Below, one piece after another: positions 24,489 to 33,638 of a DNA stretch of 64,000 nucleotides. The DNA is taken from the NCBI GenBank assembly GCA_004557735.1, contig SFFV01000014.1, positions 1 to 64,000 of the forward strand, given 5' to 3'. Origin of the DNA: Clostridiales bacterium (GTDB lineage Bacteria; Bacillota; Clostridia; Oscillospirales; Oscillospiraceae). The number at the start of each line of letters is the position of its first letter. Position 1 is the stretch's first letter. A model generated the notes under the pieces. It did not search any database and was not told the origin of the DNA. It saw only the letters and a list, made by a program, of their open reading frames with translations. The translations under genes and the position numbers were made by a program.

Positions 24489-24517
24489 AATATAGCATAA
24501 ACATGATAGCTTTGCAA
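24489..24517 (-). promoter_or_regulatory. Sigma-A promoter of the importer operon
   Basis: On the minus strand TTGCAA (24512-24517), a 17-bp spacer and TATATT (24489-24494) place the transcript start near 24482, giving a leader of about 340 nt that contains the aptamer and terminator. Confidence 0.75.
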
Positions 24518-24564
24518 TATATGTTCCCGCAGAATTTCCGAAAAAACGACATGAGGAAAGGCGC

Positions 24565-26028
24565 TCAGTCCCGCCGGTCGAGGATACGGTACACGAGCTC
24601 CATGTCCAGCCCCTCGCGCACGACCTGCGCGAGCTTGTCGTACTGCTCCTCGCGGTAGGCCACGGGGTCGAAAGCGCCGAGAATAGAGGGGCTCAGCCCC
24701 TTTTTGCGGCAGAGCGCGCCGAGCACGGCGTCGGCGACGCCGGGGGCGTCGAAAATGCCGTGGATGTAGCTGCCGTACACGTTCCCGCCCCCGGTGACGA
24801 CGCCGCGCGCTTCCCGGCTGCGTCCCATATGGATTTCATATCCTTCGTACGAAAGACCGTTCAGGCAGGCAAGCTCTTCCGTCACGCCGGAGAACGTTCC
24901 GCGCGTCTGCGTCTGCACCTTTTCGCCCCGAAAAACGGTGTCCATATCGAGAAGACCCATGCCCGCGATATCCGTGATGCCCGCGGCTTCGACCTGCTCG
25001 GGGTCGGAAACGCTCCGGCCGAGCATCTGGTATCCGCCGCAGATGCCGAAAACGAGCGTCCCCCCGTCCGCGGCCTTCAGGATCGCCGCCTCCAGCCCGC
25101 TCTCGCGCAGCCATTTGAGATCGGCGATGGTGCTCTTCGTGCCGGGGAGGACGATCATGTCGGGCGCTCCGAGCTCCGCGGCGCGCTCAATGTAGCGCAC
25201 GGACACGTTTTCGTACCGCTCGAACGGGCTCACATCCGTGAAGTTCGAGATGCGTGGCAGACGAACGACGGCAATGTCGATCGCGCGGCGCTCGCTGCCG
25301 CGGTCAAAGCGCGTGGAGAGGCTGTCCTCGTCGTCGATATCGAGATGGACATACGGCACGACGCCCGCCACCGGCACGCCGCACAGCTCCTCGAGCGTTT
25401 TGAGTCCCGGCTCCAGGATCTTCTTATCTCCGCGGAATTTGTTGACGATGGTGCCGCGGATGCGCGCTCGCTCGTTCGGCTCGAGCAGGGCCACGGTGCC
25501 GTAAAGCTGCGCGAACACGCCGCCGCGGTCAATGTCGCCGACGAGGAGCACCGGCGCGTCCACGAGCTTCGCAAGGCCCATGTTCACGATGTCCTCCTGC
25601 TTGAGATTGATCTCCGCAGGGCTTCCCGCGCCCTCGATGACGAGGATATCGTTCTCCGCGGCGAGCGAGTTATACGCTTCCATCACCGCGGGGATATACT
25701 CGCGCTTGCGGCGGTAATACTCCATCGCGTGCATGTTGCCCTGCACGACGCCGTTGACGATCACCTGGCTGCCGACGTCGGTCGTCGGCTTGAGAAGAAT
25801 GGGGTTCATGCGCACGTCCGGCGCAATGCCCGCGGCCTCCGCCTGCACGACCTGAGCGCGCCCCATCTCGCCGCCCGCGGCGGTGATGAAGGAGTTGAGC
25901 GCCATGTTCTGGCTTTTGAACGGCGCGACTCTGTAGCCGTCCTGCCGGAAAATGCGGCACAGTCCGGCGCAGAGGATGCTCTTGCCCGCGTTGGACATCG
26001 TGCCCTGGATCATAATGTTCTTTGCCAT
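24565..26028 (-). CDS. cobQ: Cobyric acid synthase CobQ/CbiP
   Basis: The protein has 487 residues. The N-terminal dethiobiotin-synthetase-like domain has IMIQGTMSNAGKSILCAGLC (P-loop) and the C-terminal class I glutaminase-like domain has LVFGICGGYQMLG with the catalytic Cys. It amidates four side chains of adenosylcobyrinic diamide to give cobyric acid, using Gln and ATP. The ATG at 26028 follows GGGAGG; a long in-frame extension into cobD is rejected. It is the last gene of the cbi/cob operon. No terminator is visible between its stop and the promoter of the importer operon 48 bp further on. Confidence 0.95.
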   Translation of the reverse strand: MAKNIMIQGTMSNAGKSILCAGLCRIFRQDGYRVAPFKSQNMALNSFITAAGGEMGRAQVVQAEAAGIAPDVRMNPILLKPTTDVGSQVIVNGVVQGNMHAMEYYRRKREYIPAVMEAYNSLAAENDILVIEGAGSPAEINLKQEDIVNMGLAKLVDAPVLLVGDIDRGGVFAQLYGTVALLEPNERARIRGTIVNKFRGDKKILEPGLKTLEELCGVPVAGVVPYVHLDIDDEDSLSTRFDRGSERRAIDIAVVRLPRISNFTDVSPFERYENVSVRYIERAAELGAPDMIVLPGTKSTIADLKWLRESGLEAAILKAADGGTLVFGICGGYQMLGRSVSDPEQVEAAGITDIAGMGLLDMDTVFRGEKVQTQTRGTFSGVTEELACLNGLSYEGYEIHMGRSREARGVVTGGGNVYGSYIHGIFDAPGVADAVLGALCRKKGLSPSILGAFDPVAYREEQYDKLAQVVREGLDMELVYRILDRRD

Positions 26029-26030
26029 GG

Positions 26031-27071
26031 TCAGACCTCCCGTAGGGCGCGGATGAGCGCCTCGTTTTCCGCGCGCGTGCGCACGGCGATGCGGTACCAG
26101 CCGGGGCAGAGCCCCGCGTAATTTTCGCCGTTTCGTATGAGGATCCCCTGCTCCCGCAGCGCGGCGTCCAGCCCGGGCGCGGCGCGGAACAGAAGATAGT
26201 TCGCGTCCGAGGGTATCACGCGAAAGCCGAGCGCGGCAAGCTGTTCCGCGAGCCACGCGCGCTCCGCGCGCACGAGCGCGCGGGTCTTTTCAAGAAAGTC
26301 CGTCTCCCCCAGCGCCGCAACACCCGCCGCCTGTGCAAGCGTGGAGACGTTCCACGGCGGCACGGTCTCGGACATATCGTGCAGCAGCGATGCGTCCGCG
26401 CAGAGACCGTAACCGAGCCGGACGCCCGCCATGCCGTAGCTTTTCGTGAACGCCTTGAGGATAAAAAGCCGCGGGCAGCGCGTGAGGAACGGCTTCAGGC
26501 TCTCGCCGCCGTCCGTCAGATCAAGAAAGCACTCGTCCGCGAAAAGGTACGTTCCGAGCTTTTCGCAGAGCGCGAGAATTTCTTTAAGCAGCGCGCCATC
26601 GGCCAGCCGTCCGGTGGGGTTATTCGGGTTGCAGAGGAAAAACACCTCCGGCCTCGTCTCCCGCAGAAAATTTAGAATGCCGCCGTCCGGCGCAAAATCG
26701 TTCTTCTCCGAGAGCGTGTAGCGCGCCACGGCGCAGCCCGTGCGCGCGAGCGCGAGCGAATATTCCGCAAACGTCGGCGCGAGCTCGGCGGCGCGCTGCG
26801 GCCGGACGGCGTCGGCAAAGGCGTATATGAGCTCCGCCGCGCCGCTGCCGCAGAGGATGTATTCCTCCGGCACGCCCTCCGCCGCGGCGATAGCGGCGCG
26901 CAGCGCGCGGCAGTAGGGGTCGGGGTAACGGTGCACCTCGGGCAGCGCACGGGTGATGGCCGCGAGCACGCTCTCCGGCGTGCCGAAGGGGTTTGTATTG
27001 GCGGAAAAGTCCAGCCGGACGTTTCCGGCGTAAACATCCCCGCCGTGGGGGTTTTTCGTATCGTACAGCAT
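26031..27071 (-). CDS. cobD: Threonine-phosphate decarboxylase CobD
   Basis: This 346-residue class I/II PLP aminotransferase-fold protein resembles histidinol-phosphate aminotransferase but carries the CobD-type N terminus NPHGGDVYAGNVRLDFSANT. The PLP Lys is in AFTKSYGMAG, and FLCNPNNPTGR and FADECFLDL are also present. It decarboxylates L-threonine phosphate to (R)-1-aminopropan-2-ol phosphate, the linker of the nucleotide loop, used by CbiB encoded immediately upstream (no gap). It overlaps nothing but is separated from cobQ by only 2 bp, so the three genes are certainly co-transcribed. Confidence 0.93.
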   Translation of the reverse strand: MLYDTKNPHGGDVYAGNVRLDFSANTNPFGTPESVLAAITRALPEVHRYPDPYCRALRAAIAAAEGVPEEYILCGSGAAELIYAFADAVRPQRAAELAPTFAEYSLALARTGCAVARYTLSEKNDFAPDGGILNFLRETRPEVFFLCNPNNPTGRLADGALLKEILALCEKLGTYLFADECFLDLTDGGESLKPFLTRCPRLFILKAFTKSYGMAGVRLGYGLCADASLLHDMSETVPPWNVSTLAQAAGVAALGETDFLEKTRALVRAERAWLAEQLAALGFRVIPSDANYLLFRAAPGLDAALREQGILIRNGENYAGLCPGWYRIAVRTRAENEALIRALREV

Positions 27072-28031
27072 TTACATCACCAGAAGGAAACGGACCGCGC
27101 CGAACAAAACGAGCGAGAGCGCCGCCGTCGCGTAGAGCAGCCGCCCCGCGCGGGGGATGTCCTCGTATTCGATCTCGCGCAGCGCGTCGCCGATGTACGG
27201 CTTTTTGTGGAGCTCGCCGTGGTAATACGCATCGCCCGCGAGACGCACGCCGAGCAGGCCCGCGCACACGGACTCCGTCTGCGCGGAGTTGGGGCTGGCA
27301 TGGTTCCGGCGGTCGCGCCGCCAGATCCGCCAGCCGTTTTTCGCGTCCATACCGAGCAGCGCGCCCGCCGCAAGCATGAAAAGCGCCGAAAGACGCGCAG
27401 GGATATAGTTCAGCACGTCGTCCATTTTCGCCGGGACAAGGCCGATGTTCTTATACGGCATCTCGATATACCCGAGCATGGAGTCCATGGTGTTGGCGGC
27501 CTTATAGAAAAAGCCGAGCGGAGCGCCGCCGAGCGCGAGAAAGAGCATCGGCGCGATGACGCCGTCGGAAGCGTTCTCCGCCACGGTCTCCACCGCGGCG
27601 CGCGTTACGGCCAGATCGTCCAGCTCCGCGGTATCGCGCCCGACGATCATCGAAACGGCGCGGCGGTACTCCTCCGGCACGCCCTTTTTCAGCGCGGCAT
27701 AGACCTTCATGCTCTCGTCGCGCAGCGACCGGGTCGCGAGGATCTGCCAGCACATGATGCTCTCGAGGACGAGTCCCGCCGCCGGATGGAGACGGTAGGC
27801 CGCGTACAGAAGCAGCGCCGGAACGGCGGTCGAGACGAGCACGACAATGACCCAGAGCACGCCTCCGGCGATGTTCTCGCCGCGGACGGTTTTGGGAAAC
27901 ATGCGCCGCACGAGCTTTTCCGCCGCCGAGATCAGCTTCCCGATCCACACGACCGGGTGCGGGATGCTGTGCGGGTCGCCAAGCAGCAGATCGATAAAAA
28001 AGCCGATCAGCAGCGCGATGAGATGGTACAT
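27072..28031 (-). CDS. cbiB: Adenosylcobinamide-phosphate synthase CbiB
   Basis: This 319-residue membrane protein starts MYHLIALLIGFFIDLLLGDP and continues HSIPHPVVWIGKLI, the CbiB signature; it has several transmembrane segments and the conserved TVAENASDGVIAPM. It joins adenosylcobyric acid to aminopropanol (phosphate), closing the linker step. It is followed directly by cobD, whose product makes its co-substrate. Family length is as usual (about 310-320). Confidence 0.94.
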   Translation of the reverse strand: MYHLIALLIGFFIDLLLGDPHSIPHPVVWIGKLISAAEKLVRRMFPKTVRGENIAGGVLWVIVVLVSTAVPALLLYAAYRLHPAAGLVLESIMCWQILATRSLRDESMKVYAALKKGVPEEYRRAVSMIVGRDTAELDDLAVTRAAVETVAENASDGVIAPMLFLALGGAPLGFFYKAANTMDSMLGYIEMPYKNIGLVPAKMDDVLNYIPARLSALFMLAAGALLGMDAKNGWRIWRRDRRNHASPNSAQTESVCAGLLGVRLAGDAYYHGELHKKPYIGDALREIEYEDIPRAGRLLYATAALSLVLFGAVRFLLVM

Positions 28032-28038
28032 CGGTTCT

Positions 28039-30000
28039 TCACCCCTGCATGGTAAAAATGTATACCGGGTTTTGTCCGGTCATCAGATGGTACGCGCCGG
28101 CTTTGCGGCTGCGCGCGGCGGTGAGAGACACCGCCTCCGTTTCGCGAAACGGAAACGCCTTCACGCACTCGGTAAGCTCCGCAACGGATTCGAGCGTTAC
28201 CGCCGTCGCCACGATGCGCACGCGCGGATTTTTCTCCAGCAGCAGCGCGATGATCTCCTTCATATGGCCGGTCGTCCCGCCGAGAAAGGCGTGCGTCGGC
28301 GCGGGGAGATCGGCGCAGGCGTCCGGCGCGGTGCCGGAAACGGGCGTCACATTGTCGGTGTGGAACCTGCGGAGATTTTCGCGCAGGATATCAAAGGCGG
28401 CGTCTTTGCGCTCCACGGCGTATACGCGCCCTCTTCGGGCGGCCATCGCCGCCTCGACGGTGACGCTGCCCGTGCCCGCGCCGACGTCCCAGACAACGGA
28501 GTCTTCGTGCAGCGCGAGCTTTGAGAGGCACACGGCGCGGATCTCGCTTTTCGTCATCGGCACGCTCTCGGCGCGCGAAAACGCCTCGTCCGGCAGCCCC
28601 GCCGTTACGGGCAGCGGTTCGCCGCCGTATTCAATGAGCGCCACGGCGAGACTTTCAAAATGTCTTTCCGAAAGCTCCTCCGCCGTGCCGGTGGTGATGG
28701 CCTCGTCGGGGTAGCTCAGATGCTCGCCGACCGAAACACGCGCCGCGCCCATGCCGTTTTCCGTAAGCGCGCGGCAGAGCTTTCCCATGCCGTTTTCGCC
28801 GCCGACGAGTGCGAAGACCCGCCGTCCCTGCGCGAGCGGGAGCAAAATCGGCTCGCTCCGGCCGTGGAGCGTAACGGGGAGCACATCCTCGTAAGACGTG
28901 CCAAGCCTCGCGCAGAGGCAGGAGAGCGAGCTCAGCCCCGGCAGCACCGTGACACGGCAGCCGGCGAGCAGCGGCAGGAGCTTCTTCGTGCCGCTGAAAA
29001 AGCCGGTGTCGCCGGACATAACGACCGCGAACGAGCGGTATTCCGGGTGCGCGAGAATGTAATCGCGGATATCCTCCGGCGCGATGGCGGCATGCACTGC
29101 CTGTCCGGGCGCGGCGGCGGCTTCGATCATCCGCGCCGCGCCGATGAGACACCCGGCGCGGGACAGCGCCTCGCGCGCCTCGCCGGTGAGCGCGGCGCGG
29201 CTGCCGGGGCCGAGCCCCACGACGGCGACCTCCGGCTTTGCGGAAAAGCCGAACCGGCGGCAGAGAAGCTCCACCGTTTCCGCGGCGGAGAGCCCCTCGC
29301 GCTGCGGCGGACGGCCGATGATGACCGGCACCGCGCCCGTTTCCGCCGCGGCGGCGATCTTTTCTTCAAATCCTCCGGCGCTGCCGGAGGCCTTCGTTAC
29401 GAGATACGCCGCGCCGATGCTCCGGAGCACGGCGGCGTTGAGTTCCCTGGAAAACGGCCCCTGCATCGCGAGAATGTGCGCCGGCGGCAGACCCGCCTCG
29501 CGGCAGGCGCGGAGCGAATCCTCCATCGGCAGCACGCGGGCGTAAGCACGCGAAGCGAAATTGCGGACGGACGCAAAGGCGTGCAGCTCCCGGCTGCCGG
29601 TCGTAAGCAGGATGTTCCCGTCCACGCGGTCGAGATACTCCGCCGCTCCGGCGGCGTCCTCGACAAAGACGGCGTTTTCCGGCGCAGCCGTGTCGGGCCG
29701 CAGGAGCCGGAGATACTCCGTGTCCGTGCCGGCACAGGTCGCGGCGATGCTCTCGGTGATGCGCTTGGCGTACGGGTGCGTCGCGTCGATGACAAGATCA
29801 AAGCGCTCGCGGCGGAAGAGCTCCGCCATCTCCTCGCGCGGCAGAGGCCGCGCGGAAATGCGCAGCCCCTCTCCCTGCGGGAGCAGCGTTTCGCCGTATT
29901 CCGTAGCCACGCACACGGTCACGTCCGCGCTCTGCCCGGCGAGAAACTCGGCGATCTCGCGTCCCTCGGTCGTGCCGGCAAATACGCAGAGCTTAGGCAT
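28039..30000 (-). CDS. cbiJET: CbiJ-CbiE-CbiT trifunctional fusion
   Basis: The 653 residues hold three pathway enzymes. Residues 1-252 are precorrin-6A reductase CbiJ (LCVFAGTTEGREIAEFL, DLVIDATHPYAKRI). Residues about 256-462 are the C5-methyltransferase CbiE (VAVVGLGPGSRAALTGEA, LPGLSSLSCLCARLG). Residues about 466-653 are the C15-methyltransferase/C12-decarboxylase CbiT (VVWDVGAGTGSVTVEAA). CbiE-CbiT fusions (CobL) are common; the added CbiJ puts three late corrin-ring steps on one chain. It overlaps cbiH by 8 bp. All three nucleotide- or SAM-binding motifs look intact. Confidence 0.93.
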   Translation of the reverse strand: MPKLCVFAGTTEGREIAEFLAGQSADVTVCVATEYGETLLPQGEGLRISARPLPREEMAELFRRERFDLVIDATHPYAKRITESIAATCAGTDTEYLRLLRPDTAAPENAVFVEDAAGAAEYLDRVDGNILLTTGSRELHAFASVRNFASRAYARVLPMEDSLRACREAGLPPAHILAMQGPFSRELNAAVLRSIGAAYLVTKASGSAGGFEEKIAAAAETGAVPVIIGRPPQREGLSAAETVELLCRRFGFSAKPEVAVVGLGPGSRAALTGEAREALSRAGCLIGAARMIEAAAAPGQAVHAAIAPEDIRDYILAHPEYRSFAVVMSGDTGFFSGTKKLLPLLAGCRVTVLPGLSSLSCLCARLGTSYEDVLPVTLHGRSEPILLPLAQGRRVFALVGGENGMGKLCRALTENGMGAARVSVGEHLSYPDEAITTGTAEELSERHFESLAVALIEYGGEPLPVTAGLPDEAFSRAESVPMTKSEIRAVCLSKLALHEDSVVWDVGAGTGSVTVEAAMAARRGRVYAVERKDAAFDILRENLRRFHTDNVTPVSGTAPDACADLPAPTHAFLGGTTGHMKEIIALLLEKNPRVRIVATAVTLESVAELTECVKAFPFRETEAVSLTAARSRKAGAYHLMTGQNPVYIFTMQG

Positions 30001-30739
30001 CCGGCACCTCTTTGCGGCGGTAGCCGCGCGGCGTCACCATCGCGCCGCCGATCATTTTCGTCATGGCGTTGCCGATGAACACGGTGCTGAACATATCCAC
30101 ATCGGCATCGCGCAGCGCGCCGAGCGTCATATACTCGCCCGCCTCGCCCTCGCGCCCGATGGAATGCGCCACGCCGCAGGGCCGGTCCTCCGGCAGATAC
30201 CGCAGCAGGATATCGCACGCCATGCGGAGATTGTCCGGGCGGCCCTTGCTGCGGGGGTTATAAAGCACGATGCCGAGATCCGCCTCGGCGGCGCACGCGA
30301 GCCGCTTTTCGATCTTCTCCCACGGCGTCAGCCGGTTGCTCAGACTGATGACGGCAAAGTCGTGCGTGAGCGGCGCGCCGAGCAGCGCGCCGCCGCTGCA
30401 CGCGGCGGTGAGGCCGGGGATGACCTCGATCTCTGGCTCGGCTGCCTCGCCGCGCAGCTCATAGAGCAGCGCCGCCATGCCGTAAATGCCGCTGTCGCCG
30501 GAGCAGATCATCGCAACGGTCTTTCCGCCGCGCGCCGTTTCGAGCGCCATTTCGCAGCGCTCCACCTCGCGCAGCATCGGCGTGGTGAGAAATTCCTTAT
30601 CCGCGTAGCGCTCCTTCACGAGATCGACGTACACGGTATACCCGACGATCACGTCGCACTCGCGCAGCGCGCGGTCGGCGCGGATCGTCATATTTTCATA
30701 GTTTCCGGGGCCGATGCCCACAACAGCCAGCTTACGCAA
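29993..30739 (-). CDS. cbiH: Cobalt-precorrin-3 C17-methyltransferase CbiH
   Basis: This 248-residue tetrapyrrole methylase starts KLAVVGIGPGNYENMT, has VIVGYTVYVDLV, and GDSGIYGMAALLYEL, characteristic of CbiH/CobJ. It performs C17 methylation and ring contraction in the anaerobic route. It overlaps cbiJET by 8 bp and cbiG by 8 bp, consistent with one tightly packed operon. Confidence 0.94.
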   Translation of the reverse strand: MRKLAVVGIGPGNYENMTIRADRALRECDVIVGYTVYVDLVKERYADKEFLTTPMLREVERCEMALETARGGKTVAMICSGDSGIYGMAALLYELRGEAAEPEIEVIPGLTAACSGGALLGAPLTHDFAVISLSNRLTPWEKIEKRLACAAEADLGIVLYNPRSKGRPDNLRMACDILLRYLPEDRPCGVAHSIGREGEAGEYMTLGALRDADVDMFSTVFIGNAMTKMIGGAMVTPRGYRRKEVPDA

Positions 30740-31751
30740 AGCGCACCTCCCAATGTTCTGCCGCCGCCGCCACGGTCACGCCGCTGCGGGCGGTCTTTTT
30801 TACCAATAACGTTTCGGCGTTTCGGAGCGCGGCTCTCTCGCACACGTTGTCCACGCCGGTGATGCTTTTCACAAATTCCGAAGGGGTGAACTCGCCGCGC
30901 ACCGCGCGCAGCTCGTCCGCCGTGTAAAACTCCGCGCTCAGCCCCTCCGAGCGGCAGTAGGCGAGAAGCCCCGCCTCCTTCGCCTTGAGATCGATGGACG
31001 CGGCGCACTTCACCGCGCGCCGGTCGATGCCGTGCGCGGCGAGCGCTTCGTTCACCGCCGCGCGGATCGTTTCCTCGTCCGTTCCCTTCCGGCAGCCGAT
31101 GCCAAGACGCACGACGCGCGGGACGAGCCGCAGCGTCTTTGCAAACGGCGTCTTTTCATAGACGCCGACGTATACGCCGAGCGCGCCGGCATCGCCCGGC
31201 GCGAGCCCGCGCGGCAGGTCCGTCACGACCGGAAAATCGCTGAGAAACGGCACGTCCCCCTCGAGCACGGCGGCGGACACGGCCTTCGCGAGCGGCAGGC
31301 TCGCGATGGCGCAGCCATTCTGCACCGCCCACGCGTCCACGGAGAAGCGGCCGTTGATGTCGGTCGCCGTCGTGATGACCGCCTGCGCGCCGAGCGAGGC
31401 GGCAAGCGCTTTGGCCAGCTCGTTCGCCCCGCCGATATGGCCCGAGAGCACGGGGATCACATACTGCCCCAGCTCATCAAGCACGAGCACCGCGGGGTCG
31501 GTCGCCTTGCTTTTGAGATGCGGCGCGACCTCCCGCACGGCGAGCCCGACGCTCGAAACAAAGATCATGGCCTGCACGCCCCCGAAGATCGGCCCGTAAA
31601 ACTCCCTCGCCGGACGGCCGAGCGGCGCGAAGCCGTCCTCCGCAAACCGCTCCATGGTATACGGCTGTATGTCCCAGTCCGCCAGCGCCGCCATGACGCG
31701 GCGCGCCGTGGCGCAGCCGCGGCGGCTGTAGGCGAAGAGCGCGGCGTTCAT
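30732..31751 (-). CDS. cbiG: Cobalt-precorrin-5A hydrolase CbiG
   Basis: This 339-residue CbiG opens the delta-lactone ring of cobalt-precorrin-5A with loss of acetaldehyde. It has FVSSVGLAVREVAPHLKSKA, PAVLVLDELGQYVIPVLSGH and GGANELAKALAASLGA, the family core, and a complete C-terminal domain (LGIGCRKGTDEETI). It is specific to the anaerobic pathway, so its presence shows cobalt is inserted early. Overlaps of 4-8 bp link it to cbiF and cbiH. Confidence 0.94.
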   Translation of the reverse strand: MNAALFAYSRRGCATARRVMAALADWDIQPYTMERFAEDGFAPLGRPAREFYGPIFGGVQAMIFVSSVGLAVREVAPHLKSKATDPAVLVLDELGQYVIPVLSGHIGGANELAKALAASLGAQAVITTATDINGRFSVDAWAVQNGCAIASLPLAKAVSAAVLEGDVPFLSDFPVVTDLPRGLAPGDAGALGVYVGVYEKTPFAKTLRLVPRVVRLGIGCRKGTDEETIRAAVNEALAAHGIDRRAVKCAASIDLKAKEAGLLAYCRSEGLSAEFYTADELRAVRGEFTPSEFVKSITGVDNVCERAALRNAETLLVKKTARSGVTVAAAAEHWEVRFA

Positions 31752-32503
31752 TCCGTGGCCTCCCGGAACTCCGTGGTGAAGCCGGGATGGTACAAAAGCG
31801 AGCGGAGATACTTATCCCCCATGCACTCGCCCACGATGATGAGGCTCGTTTTCGTAAGGCCGTTTTCCATAACGGTCTTATGCAGCGTCCCGACGGTGCA
31901 GCGGAAGATCTTCTCCTCGGGCCACGTCGCCTTGTATACGACCGCCGCGGGCGTGCTCTCGGGGTAGCCGCCCGCGAGCAGCTCGCGCTGGAGCTTTTCG
32001 GTGAGACTCGTGCTGAGGAAGAGCACCATCGTCGCCTGATGCGCGGCGAGCGCCGCGATGGACTGCTTTTCCGGCACCGGCGTCCGGCCCGGCGCGCGGG
32101 TGATGATGACGGTCTGGCTCACGTCGGGCAGCGTGTACTCCGTTTTGAGCGAGGCCGCCGCGCCGCAGAACGCGCTCACGCCGGGGCATACGTCGTAGGC
32201 AATGCCGAGCTTGTCGAGCTCGTCGAACTGCTCGCGCACCGCGCCGAAAATGCTCGAGTCGCCGGTGTGGAGACGGACGGTCGTTTCCCCCGCGGCCTCG
32301 GCCTTTCGGATGGCGTCGATGACCTGCTCGAGCGTCATTTCGGCGCTGTTGTAAATGCGGCAGTCCTTCCGGCAGTACGCAAGCAGCGCGGGGTTCACGA
32401 GACTTCCGGCGTAGATGACCACGTCACACTCGCCGAGCAGCTTCGCTCCCCGCACCGTGATGAGATCGGCAGCGCCGCTGCCGGCTCCGACAAAATGTAC
32501 CAT
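31748..32503 (-). CDS. cbiF: Cobalt-precorrin-4 C11-methyltransferase CbiF
   Basis: This 251-residue SAM tetrapyrrole methylase starts MVHFVGAGSGAADLITVRGA and has VVIYAGSLVNPALLAYC and LHTGDSSIFGAVREQ, all typical of CbiF/CobM. It methylates C11 of cobalt-precorrin-4. It is joined to cbiG by a 4-bp overlap and lies 6 bp after cbiD. Confidence 0.95.
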   Translation of the reverse strand: MVHFVGAGSGAADLITVRGAKLLGECDVVIYAGSLVNPALLAYCRKDCRIYNSAEMTLEQVIDAIRKAEAAGETTVRLHTGDSSIFGAVREQFDELDKLGIAYDVCPGVSAFCGAAASLKTEYTLPDVSQTVIITRAPGRTPVPEKQSIAALAAHQATMVLFLSTSLTEKLQRELLAGGYPESTPAAVVYKATWPEEKIFRCTVGTLHKTVMENGLTKTSLIIVGECMGDKYLRSLLYHPGFTTEFREATE

Positions 32504-32509
32504 ACGATT

Positions 32510-33637
32510 TCATTCCTCCATGATCTTTTTGAGAAGCGCCGGGGCGTTTTCGCTCTGCCCCAGAACGCCGTATTCCTTGGAAAACATCAAAAGGCCGACC
32601 TCCATGCCGTCCGCGCGGTGCGCGAGATGGAAGAGCGCCCTTTCCGTGACGCGCGCGAGCGCCGGGGCGTCCCGACCGCATTCGCGCAGGATGCGCACCG
32701 CGTCGTCGCACGCGGCGCAGTCGAGTATCTCGCGGATGTGCTCCGCGTCCACGCCCGCCGCCGCAGCGTGCGCGGCGAGGATCTCCATGCGGCAGTCGCC
32801 GTATTTGGAGTGGGTGTTCATCATGCCGCCCGCGGTCTTTACGAGCTTGCCGACATGCCCGACGAGCAGCGCGCCGCGAAAGCCGAGCGCGCGGCAGATA
32901 TCGAGCGCGTCGCCGAGGAAGTTGGAGACCTGCACCGCGGTATTCAGATCGACGTTGAGATTCTGCCGGATGAAGTCCGAGCCGTAGTTGCCCGGCGTGA
33001 GCAGGGCGTATTCCTTCCCCATCGCGCGGCGCTGCCGCAGCTCCACGCGGATGGTCTCCACGAGCGCCGCTTCGCTCATCGGCTCCACGATGCCGGTCGT
33101 TCCGAGGATGGATATCCCGCCGACGATGCCGAGACGGGGGTTGAACGTCTTTTTCGCGAGAGCCTCACCCTCGGGCGCGGAGATGACCACGTCCAGCCCG
33201 CCGGAGGAATCCGTGAGCGCCATGACCTCCTCCACGTTCTCGCGGATCATCTGCCGCGGCACGGAGTTGATGGCGGCGTTTCCGACCGGCTGGTCGAGCC
33301 CGCGCTTTGTCACGCGGCCGACGCCCTCGCCGCCGTCGATATGCACGCCCGGCTCGTCCGTCCGGCGAACCGAAGCAAAAATGAGCGTGCCTTTCGTCAC
33401 ATCGGGGTCGTCCCCGCTGTCCTTTTCGATGGCGCAGGAGACGCTGTCCGCGCGCATCGTGATCTCACGCACGGCGAGTTCGAGCCGGATGCCCTTCGGC
33501 GTATCGAGCGTGATGGTCTCCTTCCTCCGGCCGGTGAGCAGCATCCATGCCGCCGCCTTGGCCGCCGCCGCGGCGCACGAGCCGGTCGTATATCCGAGCC
33601 GGAGACGCTTGCCGTCCTTTTCGATATACTGTTCCAT
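32510..33637 (-). CDS. cbiD: Cobalt-precorrin-5B C1-methyltransferase CbiD
   Basis: This 375-residue CbiD starts with the family hallmark LGYTTGSCAAAAAKAAAW and carries GDDPDVTKGTLIFA and GGEGVGRVTKRGLDQPVG. CbiD methylates C1 of the ring and is diagnostic of the anaerobic pathway. It sits 1 bp after cbiC. Length is normal for the family. Confidence 0.95.
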   Translation of the reverse strand: MEQYIEKDGKRLRLGYTTGSCAAAAAKAAAWMLLTGRRKETITLDTPKGIRLELAVREITMRADSVSCAIEKDSGDDPDVTKGTLIFASVRRTDEPGVHIDGGEGVGRVTKRGLDQPVGNAAINSVPRQMIRENVEEVMALTDSSGGLDVVISAPEGEALAKKTFNPRLGIVGGISILGTTGIVEPMSEAALVETIRVELRQRRAMGKEYALLTPGNYGSDFIRQNLNVDLNTAVQVSNFLGDALDICRALGFRGALLVGHVGKLVKTAGGMMNTHSKYGDCRMEILAAHAAAAGVDAEHIREILDCAACDDAVRILRECGRDAPALARVTERALFHLAHRADGMEVGLLMFSKEYGVLGQSENAPALLKKIMEE

Positions 33638-33638
33638 A

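Noticed and set aside
24143..24565. A small protein gene in the 420-bp gap before the giant gene
   Set aside because: The gap is fully explained by promoter, cobalamin aptamer and terminator, and short frames there have no ribosome site.
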